DNA of 64,000 bases from Knufia peltigerae. Lineage: Eukaryota > Ascomycota > Eurotiomycetes > Chaetothyriales > Trichomeriaceae. The notes beneath the pieces are model-generated. The model ran no database searches, had not been told where the DNA came from, and saw nothing but the letters and a program-made list of their open reading frames with translations. Position numbers and translations under genes: made by a program. Numbering within the stretch: position 1 is the stretch's first letter; each line of letters opens with the position of its first letter. The DNA is taken from assembly GCA_030247855.1 (NCBI GenBank), contig JAPDRN010000008.1, positions 186,001-250,000 of the forward strand, read 5' to 3'. This document shows, piece after piece, positions 1-13,202 of this stretch.

Positions 1-3000
1 TCGTTCTGTGCGCAGTTGACCACTCGGTTTTGAAGCCCAGTGCCAGCCCAGCCTCCAATCAACTGCAGGAAATCAGATCAGCAAACACGTGGATGGCCAC
101 GTCGACACAGTCATGACTTACATAAGTGAATGGTGACACCCTCCACATGAAAATCCAGAAGCCAGGAAGTGCGGTCGGAGTTTGTAGTACACCGTTGAAC
201 TGAAGGGTCATGGTGAACAGCAACGTCGACAATGCACCCGCGGTCTCCATACTCGGCATCGTGAAGATGATCATTTGTGCGTATGTAGAAGCAAACAGAA
301 GGAATTGCAAAACAAAAGCATACATCATGCCTTGTGACTGACTTGCCTGATGAGATCCGAATATAGGAAAATACCAACATGCCCAGACGATCACCGATAG
401 AAACGCCTGATACGGGATCTCGACAATGATGTTGGCGATAACGAAGCTAGCCCAGTTGTACATTTTGGACGGAGCCTCTCGCACTTCAAATAGTGATCGC
501 TGTGGAATGAAACGCGACATTATCTGTGCACAGTCAGTAAATCTATAATCCTGACGACAGTAGCCTAACATACCTGGTTGACAATAGTGGCAAATGTGGC
601 ATTCAGCATAAAGACGGAAAATACCGTGTTTTGCATGCCCGTCATTGAGGAGTTCTGCAAGAAGAATGTGAACCCGATGAAGAGTGCTGCCAGTATGTTT
701 GCTTGGAATTTCGCATAGATGTATCCCGGAGTGCGCCAATAGTTCTGGAAGAGCCGTACGAGAACATAACGGAGCTGAGTTGGCAAAGCTGTCGCAAATT
801 CCCGTTCATCGTCCATATTCGCGGTCTCGCTATATTTCTCCTGAACAGTAGCTTGCAGTCTGCTTTTGATGGTTGCATTTGGCGAACTGATTCTCCATAT
901 TTCAGGCCAATCAAGGGTGGAATCGCCAATGACACGTAGAATGTACTCTGCAGGATTTTCGTCATGACCACAAGGCTTTGCGCCAGCAGACTCAAAATAC
1001 CGTGTCAGAGTTCGGCAGTCAGGTCCCAGTGGTCCGAAGTACGTCGTCCGGCCACCCTTGGCCAGGAGAAGAATGGAGTCGAACTGTTCAAAAAGGGTAG
1101 CAGACGGCTGATGGATAGTTGCGAGAATTGCTTGGCCATTGTTTGCCAGCTTCCTGAGTAGTGAGACGATTGTCCAAGCGCTCTGAGAATCGAGACCAGA
1201 AGTTGGTTCGTCCAAGAACAAGATGGCGGGTTTAGCGGCAAGTTCAACACCGATGGTGAGAAGTTTCCTTTGTTCGACATTCAGACCTTCGCCAGGTAGG
1301 CCAACAACGGCCTCGCTAAAAGCCTCCATGCCCAGCATATCAATCACACTCTCAACAAACTCGAATTTCTCTTCGAGTGGTACCGATGAAGGCTGCCTGA
1401 GTACCGCTGAAAATCGTAGCGCTTCCCGCACGGTGGTGGTAGGAAGATGCAGGTCTTGCTGTTGAACGTAGCCAGTTTTCCGCTGATATGAAGGCTTCAG
1501 AGCAGCACCATTGACCATGATGGCACCGGACGCCTTTCCCATGCTATTGTTGCGCTGTGCGAGAGTATCCAATAACGTCGTCTTTCCCGCGCCTGACACA
1601 CCCATGAGGCAAGTCAATGTTCCTGGCGTAACCCAGCCAGTCACACCATCGAGCAGTCGACGTGGTGTACCCTTGATGCTGATGTCTAGAGTTACATCCT
1701 GCCATGTGAGCGTACCACTGTGTGATAGATCATTGGTTTTCGTGGTGGTAATCCTAGAACGCTCGACAAGGCCGGTGCGCACATTGAAGTTCGTCGTGGC
1801 ATTTGGCATCTCTCCCGGAAGTTGAGCACTATTGATATCCGTATCATTCGGTTTCTGAGGCTTCCCATTTTCAACGTCGAGCTTTGGGGAAAGTTGACCA
1901 TGAGCTGCTTTTCGATTCCGGAATATAAGCCGCTGAGGCTGTGCAACCGAGGTTGATCGAAATTCCGTGGCGATCAAGTAAAGTATGAGAAATACCACCA
2001 GGTATGCAATCGCAATACCGAGATTGCGCCATAGATGAGAATAGCTATATCCAAATCCAGACGCCACCCAGTTGTCGCCAGACACGGTGCGAGAGTTAGG
2101 GGTTGCACCAATGAAAGCGCATGCAAAATTCGTATCTCCAGCGTATGGAGGAACGAGATTTGCTACAGCACAAGGATACTCTCGTCCATGCACCTCGTTC
2201 ACAAGTAGCGCTTCGAATATGTAGGCGACGGGATTTATGTAGTTGATCCAGCGGAACCAGGGATGCATATAACTTGTTTGCATGGTGTATCCTGTTGTAG
2301 AGTCAGCCTAGGTTCTTTGACTTTGAAGGCAAGAATGGCTCAAGTCCTTCGCAATCGATAATGATCCTCGTAGAACGCGTAAAACTCACCGGTGTACATG
2401 ACCTGAGACAGAATTCCAACACCTGCAATGGCATAAGCGGTTGGCATGAGCTTACAGGCAGCTCCGATGGTGCGGAAGACTGCCGACATGAGCAGGGTGC
2501 ACACGAAATTGAAGAGAAGAAAAATGAAGAAGTTCGAAGCTTCTCGTCGAAGGCCGGTCATGAAATAAAAGACCACATTGAACACTGTTGAGATACAGAA
2601 CTTGACCGGAATGTCGACAATGTATGCGGCAAGTGCATCAGTAAAGGGGTGACAGAAGGCATACGTCTGCTGCTTCGTTACGATGCCGCGCTTGAAGAAA
2701 AGCGAACTGATTTCGGTCACAGCCATCAGGGCGTTCGTCAAGGTAGCCAAGAATATCACCGAGCCTCTTGATTGAAGACTTGATGTTGTGCCATTGGGGC
2801 CGTAGTAGATGCTCCCAAGAATGAATGCCAGGATAGTACGTCCAATGAGGAGTGTGACAGTGGACGCTCGGTTGTTCCAGAACAGTTGGGAAGACCTCTT
2901 GATACAAATCCTCACCTGCATGAATGCCGAGGTCAGGTAGGGAGATTTGTCACGGGTATGGTGAGCCTGCATGTGATGATGAGCGGTCCGAAGAGCTCGA

Positions 3001-4373
3001 AGACGATCGCTGTTCTGATGCACGCCTTGACTCGTAAGAAGGTCGGCTATGCAAGTCTTGTATTCTTCGGACGCAACCCAGTACTGTTCAAACTCGAGAG
3101 CAGTTTTGGGGATGTCCTTACTGAAGCCCTCGCGACATTGCCGTTCCGTAGGATTGGTGACAGCTGTGAGGAAGTCTGGAGTTGCTTGACGTGGTGGACA
3201 ATACCAGCCCATTCGTTCAAAATATAAACGAGCTGATTCCACAGGACCAAAGTATATCTGTCGACCCTCGTACAATACGATAACCTTGTCAAATAGCTCA
3301 TAAAGGCTTTGGCTGGCCTGATAAACAGCAGCTGCCTGAGTTACTCCGGCAATCTCAGCCATGGTCCTCAAAGAGCGAACAAACTCAAGTGCGGTGGCTG
3401 AGTCGAGGCCTCTGGTTGCGTTGTCCCATGCTGCCACCGAGGACCGGGTCAATGCCATCTCTGCGATGCTGACTCGTTTGCGTTCTCCACCACTAACGCC
3501 ACGAATGGTGTCGTTTCCAACTTTTGTGTTCCGTGTGTGGGTCAAGCCGAAGATCCTCAGCATCACTTCAACCATGTGACTGTTGTACAATGCTCGGTCG
3601 ACTCCTTGAATGCGCGTTTGAGGAGTTTGCGTTACTGCGGCGAAGTGTAGGGTCTGTCCAACAGTAAGATGAGGGAAGTGCTCATCGGTCTCGGCGGCGT
3701 ATACTGCACGGCCTTTGAAGTTTTTGATAAAGGTGGATTGTGGAATCCCATCGTAGGTGACGGAAGAGCCTGCGGATAAACTGAGCCCATGCAATTGACC
3801 TGTAATGCATTTCAGCAGAGTTGTGCAGCCGCTGCCAGGTCGGCCGAGGACAAGAAGCATCTGCCCACGCTCAACAGAGCCATTGAAATTGTTGAGAATG
3901 ACCTTCGGTTGTGGTTGCCGTCTGGTGAACAGGAGCATAGGAAGTCGAGCAAGCGCCATCCAAGGGGAGGCGACTGTCTTCTGCAGCTCTAGGTTTGAGC
4001 CTGAGCCTGAAACAGTGAGACCTTTAAAGGAGAACCCGACAGTTGTTCTGTGGAGAACATCCTCTTTGACCAGTTGCATAAATGTTGTAGACCAGAAACG
4101 AAAGTCGAACGATTCGTTCTCGGGGTCCAGTCTAGGATCTATGTCGGAAAGAGTGCGTGGATTCAAGCCGACATCTTTGGATATATTCGTAGCAATCCGC
4201 GTCAGCTCGGCATCGTGGTGCTTTATATGGGAGGAGAAATTGAGATGTTTCTTGTCATTCTTGCGGCGACGGGCATTTTCTTCAAGTCCATCTCGCAGGC
4301 GATCGTGTAGAGTGGCCTGTACAATGGACTTGTAATCATCTTCGTTGCTGGAGGCACGACTGAGCGTCGCCAT
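1..4373 (-). CDS. Full-size PDR-type ABC transporter (ABCG family), C-terminus cut by window edge
   Basis: Predicted ATP-driven plasma-membrane exporter of drugs or lipophilic compounds. Domain order is (NBD-TMD)x2, the reverse topology typical of PDR pumps. NBD1 has Walker A GRPGSGCTTLLK (~residue 179, Cys replacing Lys), signature VSGGERKR (~294) and Walker B ending WDNATRGLDS. NBD2 has canonical GVSGAGKTTLLD (~895), LNVEQRK and LFLDEPTSGLDS. This asymmetry is the normal PDR pattern, with the first site degenerate. I place introns at 2292-2389 (98 nt), 524-573 (50 nt) and 63-121 (59 nt). Splicing restores the conserved MYTGYTM and SPFTYLIGG stretches. The start at 4373 sits in ACCATGG; an in-frame ATG 30 nt upstream (4403) is weaker. 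At least 1,388 residues are present, and the last extracellular loop and TM lie outside the window. The substrate cannot be told from sequence. Confidence 0.95.
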
Positions 4374-5746
4374 GGTAGAACATAAGAAAGATGTGCGGAC
4401 CAACGGAAGACGATGTTGAAAAGGAGATCTTGACCTTGTGTAAGATAAAATGAACGATCAACTCTTCATCTTATGTACTTGTAGTTGAGGGAAAGGAATC
4501 ATTGAAAGTCTAGGACTTCACATGTTATTTTTGACTCTACGGACCCAGAGTCCGAAGAGCCCGTGACATTGTGACAGTGCCGGAGCTGAAGTCGCACGGC
4601 ACAGAGTTACCAGCAGAATACGAGGTGTCATGAGCCACTTGGTTCAAGCTTTCGCCCGTGTCCAGACTATCGTATTTGGACATGTTCGCGAAGAAGGAAG
4701 AAGGGAAGCCCCAAAGAACGAAGCTTTTGACGGAAGACTCCGCGGACAAGTGATTAGTCCCAGTAGGAAACTGGTATCGACATAAGACGAGGCTTGAATA
4801 AAGAGGCTTGAATATGGTTTGAAAGAAGCGAGAAAATGATGGCAATGCTGAAGCCCCGTCGCATCAATTCCCGTATGCGGTTTAGCGTCTTTGCTCTGAG
4901 CTGGATGTACATTCCACATGCGGCGACCAGCACGTATCGACATTGGCTACCTCGACTTTGTCATCAACTGAATGCCTAGGAATACGGATATCTAAGCCAT
5001 ACCGACGACATCATTCTCTTTCGGACTTGAAGAACGGGCCCGAGATTCTGGAATGTCGCCGTGGGCTTCCCTCTCCAGGGAAACTTGAGAGTCGAGACCA
5101 GGGTCTCTGCGTTTCGCAACAGTCCCCCATGATACGAATACAGCCACGCTTCCTTTCCGCCAACGAGCCTCGTTGTGGCTTCAGACCTCGCGAGGCACTC
5201 AGCGGCACTTCCTATTGTATGTAAGTGTATTGAATAGTGATTCTAGTAAGCATCGTTGTGCTGTCTGTTCGATGGCATGACATGCATCAGGAATATCAAC
5301 CAAGGTACCATCATCAATTCAATTTTTAAGAAACATACCCCGGATGCATCTTCACCATTGATAGACATATCGATACTACGCCGGCCGAGATGGCTGAGAG
5401 TATGCGAGATCCGGAACATCCCATGTCGAGTTCGACACGGGTGAAAGTCAAAAGACCATGAGAACGATAAAGCCATAGCCACGAAGGTAGAGTCGATGCG
5501 AGCTGAAAATTGACTGGATATTGACAATGACAACATTCCACTCTCTCTATCATGTTTTGCTACAGCGTGAACCTTTACAGAGTCTATAAGACACCTTGTC
5601 AACCCCTTCAATTCACCATCATGAACTGTTCTATTCTCAACAAGCCTCAAATCATCTATTCCCCCTGATCGTGAACTATTCTTTCAGATCCTTCATTCCC
5701 CAGTGGACACTCAAGATAAACCAACTTCTACACAAAACCGTCCACG
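4374..5746. other. Divergent intergenic region between ABC pump and DUF300 gene
   Basis: About 1.4 kb separating two genes transcribed away from each other, so it must contain both promoters. Open frames up to 135 codons occur here but have no recognisable domains or coding-like codon pattern. I see no RNA gene or clear repeat. Confidence 0.6.
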
Positions 5747-7069
5747 ATGTCACCGACATGCCCCCCTCAACCTCCCAATGCGAATACACCAGGTATCGCC
5801 ATCATCGGCACTTTCACATTCCAACGTGTGGTCCAGGTGATCGGTTGGATCTGCCTAGCCGCCACGGCCCTGCTCTGCATCGGCCTCTGCGTTTTGCATT
5901 TTCGAAAATACAGAGCACCCAATGAACAACGAAACGTCATTCGAATCATTCTGTTTCCTGTCGTTGCGTCTCTTGTGTCGGTGATCTCGATCCACACATA
6001 CCAAAACAGCGGCTACATCGAGCCCATCGCCTTGTTATACGAAACCGTTGCTTTGGCGTCGCTGTTCATGTTGTACGTCCAATACGTCGCTCCTGAACCA
6101 CAAACCAGAGTGTCATTTTTCAAAGAACTCGAATACAAGACGAAAACGGGTGAGATGAAACCTATGAAACACTATCAATTATTCCGGGTACGTTTTTGTT
6201 GTATTACTGTGTTGTTGTCCTGTCCGCCATCCATTTCCCCCAATGCCCATACCTTTGCCCAATACCTCGGGGGTAGTCTCCTTGTCGACAAAGTCAGTTT
6301 CCAATGACGAGACAAACAACTGACAATCTACATCAGGCCGCTTGGATTATAGTCTTTACCTACATCGTCGTCACCTTGGTTCTCGTCATTGCCGAGGAAA
6401 TCACAAGGGCGACAGGAGTGTACTGCGAAACTTCATCGAAACCGGCATTCGCACATTTTTGGGTGAGTCTGATTCTAGTCTATTGAGGCCAATAAAGATG
6501 CTGATGTCACTGCTAAATCAGATCCAACTCTTCACACTCGTCGCCACAGTCATAGCCGTCGTGACGGTGGTCCGTTTCCAACGTCGTCTCAAAAGCCACA
6601 TGACGGGCCGCAAAGCAATGCCAAAACTACTATGTTTCAAATTATTTGTCCTCATCACCACGCTTCAACATGTACGTACTGACCCTGCTCTCATACAATC
6701 ACTTTTTTTCCGGCAGAAGACTCACGTGTTCGGTTCTACAATTTCTGACATGTCTCGTTTGCCCAGTTCGCATTCAGCATCATAGCCTCTCACGTCCAAG
6801 GCAATGACAAAATTACCTACAACGACATCATCATTGGTTTACAGTCCTTGTTGGTTTGCATCGAAGCCCTATTCACCCAAGTGGCATTCTTTTTCTTCTT
6901 TCACCCAAGAGAGTTCGGCAATAGAAACCAGGGGGGAAAGCTGTCAGGGGACGAAGCAGCAGTGCCAGCCGTGGTGGGCTACACTCCCACAAAGGCAATC
7001 ATACACTCTTTGAACCCTATGGATTTGATACTTGGTATCGGTCAGGCTTATGGGATGGTCAAGTTCTAA
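5747..7069 (+). CDS. OST-alpha / TMEM184 / DUF300 family multi-spanning membrane protein
   Basis: A 339-residue polytopic membrane protein of the organic solute transporter alpha/DUF300 family. Four exons join in frame through introns 6188-6336 (149 nt), 6463-6521 (59 nt) and 6672-6766 (95 nt). Successive hydrophobic helices begin with WICLAATALLCIGLCVLHF (~residue 35). The family stretch YETVALASLFMLYVQYV lies in the first exon. The last exon has GLQSLLVCIEALFTQ, the family's characteristic LxCxEAL helix. The tail ends hydrophilic, at GIGQAYGMVKF. Fungal members are thought to act in the vacuolar or endomembrane system, but the substrate is unknown. The start at 5747 is the first ATG of the exon and gives a normal N-terminus facing the first TM. 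Splice sites and family are well supported; transport activity is only inferred. Confidence 0.9.
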
Positions 7070-8078
7070 TCTTTCTTCGAACCCTCCAAGGTTTTACGCA
7101 TGGGGGAAGAGATGACCCGGTTGGGCGTTGTGGAGATCACGGTCCATGGTATATGCATTTGCTGGTATTTCCCTCCTTTGGCGTTAAAAGTACGAGTCCA
7201 GTTTCAAATTGTTCTCGGGATTTTACTTTTGACAGAAGATAAAATACGAATTGTTCTTACAGAGTACGGGGTGAGAGCTGAATCTGGGGTCGCGGCATAG
7301 AAGGACAACAAGGACACACATACCTGATTAAGGTTGTACTTTCCACATCTGTACCCTCGTCGTCTCGGCCCAATACGAACGTGGGCTGTGCCGCGGAGTA
7401 ACAACGTATCCGTCAACAACTTCCTTATGGTACGAGGGTGTGATATGTGTTTGCGGTTTGTTCATGGTCAGTAGTACCGTAAACCTGAGCCAACATTCAC
7501 TCAACCATCGAAGAATCAATACCACTGTGTATACAGCCTGCCGTCCGCGGGACAGACACCTGTCGAGGTGGAAGCAATACTCGGTTGTTGCGAGTTCCTT
7601 ACAGAAATACACATAGGCTGACCTTCTTAAGATCAGATCATGATGTTGTATATTTACTAATCGCTCCTACATCTTCATATCTCGATAAATACTTTCCACA
7701 TTGGTAAGTGTCGACACACAGAAAGGCTATGTAGGCTCCCCACAAATATACGCCATTGACACTTGTCTCGAATGCCGCTTGCAAACAAGAAGCAATGTGA
7801 AACCACCTTGCTCGACTTAGAAAGTACAAGACAACTGCATTTGAGCCCTTGACTCCCTGCTAACATCCATAACCACCCTCCTCAAAAATCTATCTCACAG
7901 TCGCTCAAAAGGATGAGACGCGCAGGGAACATGCTTGACCTCCGTGGCAGCAAGTAGCTTGCTTGCTAAACCCTTGACATCATCGATCGCATTGAACACC
8001 CAAACAATTGTATCCCGCAATCATCACGGCATCAAAGAGGACTATGCTGTGAAATAACGTTCCATTCGAAAGTCATGC
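7070..8078. other. Convergent intergenic region
   Basis: About 1 kb between the 3' ends of the DUF300 gene and SLA1. It should hold both 3' UTRs. Open frames of 60-94 codons on the minus strand look random. Nothing else recognised. Confidence 0.6.
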
Positions 8079-11000
8079 TCAGAAGCCAAACGGGTTATCA
8101 GCCGCTATATCTGTGTCAGTAGCTATCTTGTCAAGAATGCGACATGTTTAAACTTACTAGCATTGGCAAGATTTGCGCGCCGCCCCGTAGGCTGAGGCGT
8201 CAGCTTCTTCGCGGGAGACATTCCAAATTTAATATCAGGAGCTGGCCCTGTTTTTTGTGGTTGCAGGGGAGCAGCTGCAGGAAATTGAGGCAGTGGAGGA
8301 ACAGGAGGCGGTGAGAATCTCTGAAATCCATTTGGCTGAGGGACTTGCCCAAAACCGGTGGCTTGGGGGGCAATTCCCTGTTGGAACCCTGTCGGCTGGG
8401 TTTGTATAGCCTGAGCTTGTTGTGGAAATCCCGTTGGCTGTGGCTGAATACCTTGACCAAACCCGTTCGGCTGCTGCTGTTGAATTGGAGACCCATAACC
8501 GGTCCTCTGCGGTTGCAGGGCCTGAGGGAGCATTGAGTTGACACCACCTGCCGCCGAGTTTTGTTGGAACGGCATCCCAGTCGGCTGTGATTGGAATGCA
8601 GGACGAGGGTCTGCAAATGGACTTCCAGCAGCATTGCCATTAATATAGGGTTGCTGGAATTGTCCAAATTGTGGCCCCTGTTGGAAACCGGTAGGCTGTG
8701 GACCAAGGCCAAATTGACCGAAGCCGGTGGGTTGAGATTGCAACTGCATCTGCTGATATTGTTGCTGCAATCTTTGCTGTGTTAAATCGTTCAAACTCTG
8801 ACCGGGAGGAGCTTGGAATGCTGAAGTACTGGGGATGCCAGTGAGTTGAGGCTGTAGAGGCTGCAGGCCAAATTGATTGTGTTGAGGATTTTGAGGTGCA
8901 GATGTTGGTCGCGGGGGCGGTGGCAACAGACCAGCGCCAGTGAAGCTTTGCTGTGGTGCTGTCGGTCTCTGTCTGGGTGGGTTGAACTGTTGCGGTTGGA
9001 GTCCGCTTGGTTGAGGTTGTATCCCTGTTTGTTGCTGTTGGAGGCCCGAGAAAAATTGTGGAGTTGCTCCTGTCTGCTGAGGCTGCTGTACAGGGGGCGA
9101 CTGTATAATTGGGGGTTGCGGTGGTGCTGGGGGAGGTGCTGGTGCTGGTTGACTTACCGCGGGCGCGGATGGCTGGGCTGGAGTCGGTACAAGAGGAGCG
9201 TCCAGCAGAGACAAATCCTGCATGGCGCCCGTAGGAGGTTTCGGAGCCGGAGGTGCAGCAGAAGCAGCAGATGTAGGCGTCTGCTTCGGCTGTTTGACAG
9301 TCCATGCATCATCGTCGAATCCACCATCTGGTTTTCGAGGGGGGGCCTCGATTAGGGGTGTCGCTTTTGCATCACTCATCTTTTCTGCTTCTTTCTTGGC
9401 GAAAGCGTCGGCATCGACCACGTCGCTTGTCTGTCGGTTAGCTTCAGGCCTGCCTCTACGCGTGTTGTTGTGCAAGGCTCCGCCTGGGCCCGAGAATATG
9501 CCTCCTGGCCCAGCTTCGCCATTGGTGCCATTCACACTGGCTGATCGCGCACGTCCAAACCTCTGGTCTAGGTATTTCATGACCTTGAGTGTGTCCCCTT
9601 CTTTAAGACCCAGTGTTCGTAAAGTGTCGGCGGTAATGTCAGGGAGGACAGTTTCGTCCATTGAGTCCCGAATCATGGCCTGCGAGTATCGTTCACACTG
9701 ATGTGGTCCTACACCTGCTTTCAGGAAGAAATCAAACCAATCATACTCGGGTGCCTTTGGTTGCTCTATAGAGGCTCCGCTTCGCCCTTTCGACTGCTCA
9801 GACTGCTGACTTCGGCGTTTCATCTTGATCAAATCAGCCACTGGAATGTGCTCCTCGATCGATTCGTTCGTTACCTGTTCAACGTAGTCAAGGTCTTCTG
9901 GCGACATCTTGGTCACAGGGACGGCGATCTTGACGCCATTAACCTTGTGCAGATGGATCTTACCCTCTGCTACACCTAAGAATTGAGCTTCAACTTTGAA
10001 AGAGCCAGAGTGATCTGTCCAGGTCCTGACTTTGGTAGGGTCCGGCTTCGATCGTTTCTTTCGATCGTCCTTTTCTCTTCGGTCTCTTCTGCTGGGCTGA
10101 TCGTCGGCGAGACTACTTCCGCGTTGAGGGAGTGGCATCCCCGGTCCAACCTCGCTGTGCGACCTCGAATGTTCAGCATGCTGCCGCGCCCGATCAGACC
10201 TTGCGGCTTCCTTGGCGAGCCTTTCTTCTTCGAGGCGGTTCTGCTCAACTGAACTTAGGCCGGCGTTCAGCCCGCTTCGTGAGGGCGGCTCCAGAGTGAC
10301 AAACCCGGTTACCTCGATGTAGCTACTGGGTACCACACCTTCCTTGCCGTTTTTCAACCGCCGGACGTTCCACCACTCCTCCGATTTGGTATCGTCTAGG
10401 ATGATGACCTCATCTCCGACACCAACCGTGACTTCATCATCGCCTTGTGCCATGAAGTCGTAGAGAACCTGGCCCTTCTTGTGGCTGGCGCCACCCGAAG
10501 CTGCCTCGATCACCTCTCGAATGCCCTCTGCTCGATGAGCACCAGCAATTTCTCCTAGAGCTCGGACGATTTCTTCTGCGGTGTCCTTGGCTCCCGCGTG
10601 TAGATCTAGGCTCTTGCTCGGCCTGACGAGTTCAATGAAGACGTGCTTGCCCTCGATCGAATAGTGTGTCATTCTATCGGCTGTCCATTCCTGCGAGGGC
10701 CCATCTCTTGACTTCTCGGGAGAGACCATGATGGTTCCTGTGGCGATGTTAATGCCCAACGTCGTCGGCATCTTCCGCCTTCGTCCCATTGCCGACACCA
10801 TCTCGTTAATGTTATATAAATGATACCCGCCCGGTGATCGAATGGGTGCGTCATCGTCCTCAGGTCGTCCGAGAGCTCTGTTGTAGGGCGGCGATGGTAG
10901 AGGACCTGCCCCCTCTTCTTCTTGCTGTGAGTATGAAATAGGAAGTGATGCATGCTGCGAGGGACGTCTCTGAGGAAGTGCAGGCGCGGCTTCTTCTTCA

Positions 11001-11602
11001 TCTGAGGGATCCGGGGTTAGCTGCACACGGGACGGCGTGGGTATCGGGCGAGCTGAGGCAGGTGAGGCCGGGGCTTGACCTCCTAAGACTCGTGCTAGGT
11101 TGGCTACAGGATCATGCGTTGATCTTGCTGGAGATACCGGACTGGCCAATGCCTCTGGCTCGGGGGCGGGCGCAGGGGGGATCGATCGTCTGTTAGAGGA
11201 CGAGGAAGACGTTGGAGGTGCATCCCCGGAGATCTCAATGTAGTTCGCTGGCGCAAAGCCATAGTCATCGCCTACGCCAACTAGAGTCCAATCCGGATCC
11301 GAGGTGTCGTAGACCTGAAGAGTGGCATCTTCTGTGAAGGAAACTTCCTCGTCAGTCTGCCGAGTATAGTCATAGAGAGCTTTTGCGGCATGGACGGGTT
11401 TGGCCTCCTCGACGTAGTTGTTGGGTATTAGACCCTCAGGCTCGTCCTCATCATCTCCAGCTGCCTTCTTCTTGGCCTTCCACCAGTCATCCTCGGTGCT
11501 TTTTTCGAGTATGTACAAGAGTTCCCCCTCTTTAATGTCGAGCTCACCGGCACCTTGCGGTTGGTAATCATAAAGTGCAGTGCATACTGCCACGAAGCCC
11601 AT
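8079..11602 (-). CDS. SLA1: Actin cytoskeleton-regulatory complex protein SLA1 (endocytic SH3 adaptor)
   Basis: Adaptor of the cortical actin patch that links endocytic cargo and coat to Las17/WASP and the Pan1-End3 machinery. It has 1,156 residues. Two N-terminal SH3 domains start at VCTALYDYQPQ (~5) and AAKALYDYTRQ (~71). A third SH3 lies at ~377 (GQVLYDFMAQGDDEV). SHD1 covers ~524-590 (RTWTDHSGSFKVEAQFLG), the region that in yeast binds NPFxD cargo signals. A SAM-like SHD2 lies at ~619-680 (YDWFDFFLKAGV). The last ~300 residues are Q/P-rich with many QPTG/QQTG repeats, the yeast phosphoregulated SR-type region. A 53-nt intron (8105-8157) joins a 26-nt terminal exon that encodes an NPFGF end. 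I start at MGFVAVC (11602), where SLA1 homologues begin; the upstream in-frame ATG at 11665 would add 21 unrelated residues. Confidence 0.95.
8170..9060 (-). repeat. Tandem-like QPTG/QQTG coding repeats in SLA1 tail
   Basis: The 3' part of SLA1 encodes over a dozen irregularly spaced QPTG, QQTG, QRTG or QPNG units in a Q/P/F-rich, low-complexity tail. In yeast SLA1 the LxxQxTG units are targets of Ark1/Prk1 kinases; here that role is inferred from family knowledge. Confidence 0.8.
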
Positions 11603-13202
11603 AGTGTGTACGAAGGCAAAGGCGGACGAAGCAAGCTGGCAGTATCCGATGAAGCTATAAGGCACAAGCCATCGGCTTTGACACCGTGATCGATTGTGCT
11701 GGGGAAATCAAGGAAGTAAGTTGGTGTTTCGCTTAAGCGAGCAATTCCGTAAGATGTCACGGGCAGACTAAACGCTGCTTGGATTGACGGCGTTGGAGTT
11801 GGCGTTGGCGTGTAAAGGCTGAAGGATCCCGTGCCGCCAGAAAGAGTGATACAACGTGTGTATGCAAACAGATGAAAGTATCGCTTTATTATGCAATCGT
11901 CGCGGAAGTTGGTCGACTTCTGACTGTTGATGCAGGTGTAGCCGATTCCAGGGACATACGACGACGCCTGCGCCCATTGAGAGCTGCAACTTGACCACGA
12001 TAACGCCAAGACTGACGGAGAATTGGTGACGCGATTGGATCATCGTAGAACTTCAAGTCACTACAAACATCTCTTCTCTCTATATCTCTCACTCTTATTA
12101 CATCAGATTCATATACAGGTACACAGATATCTACCTAGGCAGGTATTTGGACATCCAACTCAACAAGTGAACCGACCGACTACTCCTCCAGCCCCTGTCC
12201 ATATGGCTCATCTTCGAGTATTCAACCACCACCAACACGCTTCAGTCTCGGTTCTCCGAGCCAACATCATGGTCAAACTACTCTTCCAAGCCGGAACAGC
12301 TGCCATCAGCGTCAAATAGGAAGCTGTTGTGACACTGGTCGCCGTTTATGTGATAACTGACAGAGTCATTCGTCGCTATAGGCGTCTCAACTAGAACCTG
12401 TCTCCGTACATGTTGAAGTCTATACCGTAGACGGGCTCATTCTGAAATAGAACGCTACTGGCAGTGGAAAGATCTGATACCACTTCATCACCTGATGGCT
12501 AGAGGTGTCCGCCACTCTCGGAAGCCGACCTTGTAGATGGAAGAGCTTCTTTTTGAACCTGAACGTCCTTGCGATTGAAATAGGTAGTCAAGATGGTCCT
12601 GAGTTGTGAACCTCGATGTTTTGTTCTGTATGGCAAGTCTCCAAGCATTTGTTCCGCCGCATCCAAACGTCACTCATCTAAATACCTGGAGGTAGCTTAT
12701 TCTAGGTAAGTAAACTCCATGGCAAACTCCATCACCAGGAATCCAGCTTTCCTGACAGTGGGAGTCTACAGCCATCAACTGATAGGTAAATAATATGGAG
12801 TACACGTTAAAGCACCTTACGGAATACAGGTCGAATCTTGTCTCAGCCACAAATCATTCCACTTGGGGGCCAAACTTAGCATATGCGGCATCCTTACAGA
12901 CCTCCGTAAGCGCACCAAAATTGGTGCGACCGCCTATCAATCGACCTGTATCATCTTCAGGCTGGTCAATTTCAAAACCACTATGGACGCTCGCGGACTT
13001 GGTGTACACTTGGCGTGGATTTTGAGCCCTTCGGATGCCTGCCTTAAAGGTATGTGTTACAATTGGCAGAGGCTGTGCCATGTAATAAGAGTGCTCTTCA
13101 CCTTCTGGGTACAAGTATGATGCCCGACTCCCTTCTGGAGCCATTGTTTATGTGCTTGTTCTATCCGTACAACACGGTAAGATAAATTTCAGCTCTTCTG
13201 GG
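11603..13202. other. Divergent intergenic region upstream of SLA1 and the membrane glycoprotein gene
   Basis: 1.6 kb that must carry both promoters. CT-rich runs near 12070-12110 resemble a fungal core promoter or UTR. A 96-codon minus-strand frame at 12854-13144 starts head to head with the downstream gene but has poor codon bias. I see no RNA gene. Confidence 0.55.

Noticed and set aside
12854..13144. 96-codon minus-strand frame head to head with the membrane glycoprotein gene
   Set aside because: No domain, weak codon bias and overlap with the expected promoter. It could be a small gene but I cannot support it.
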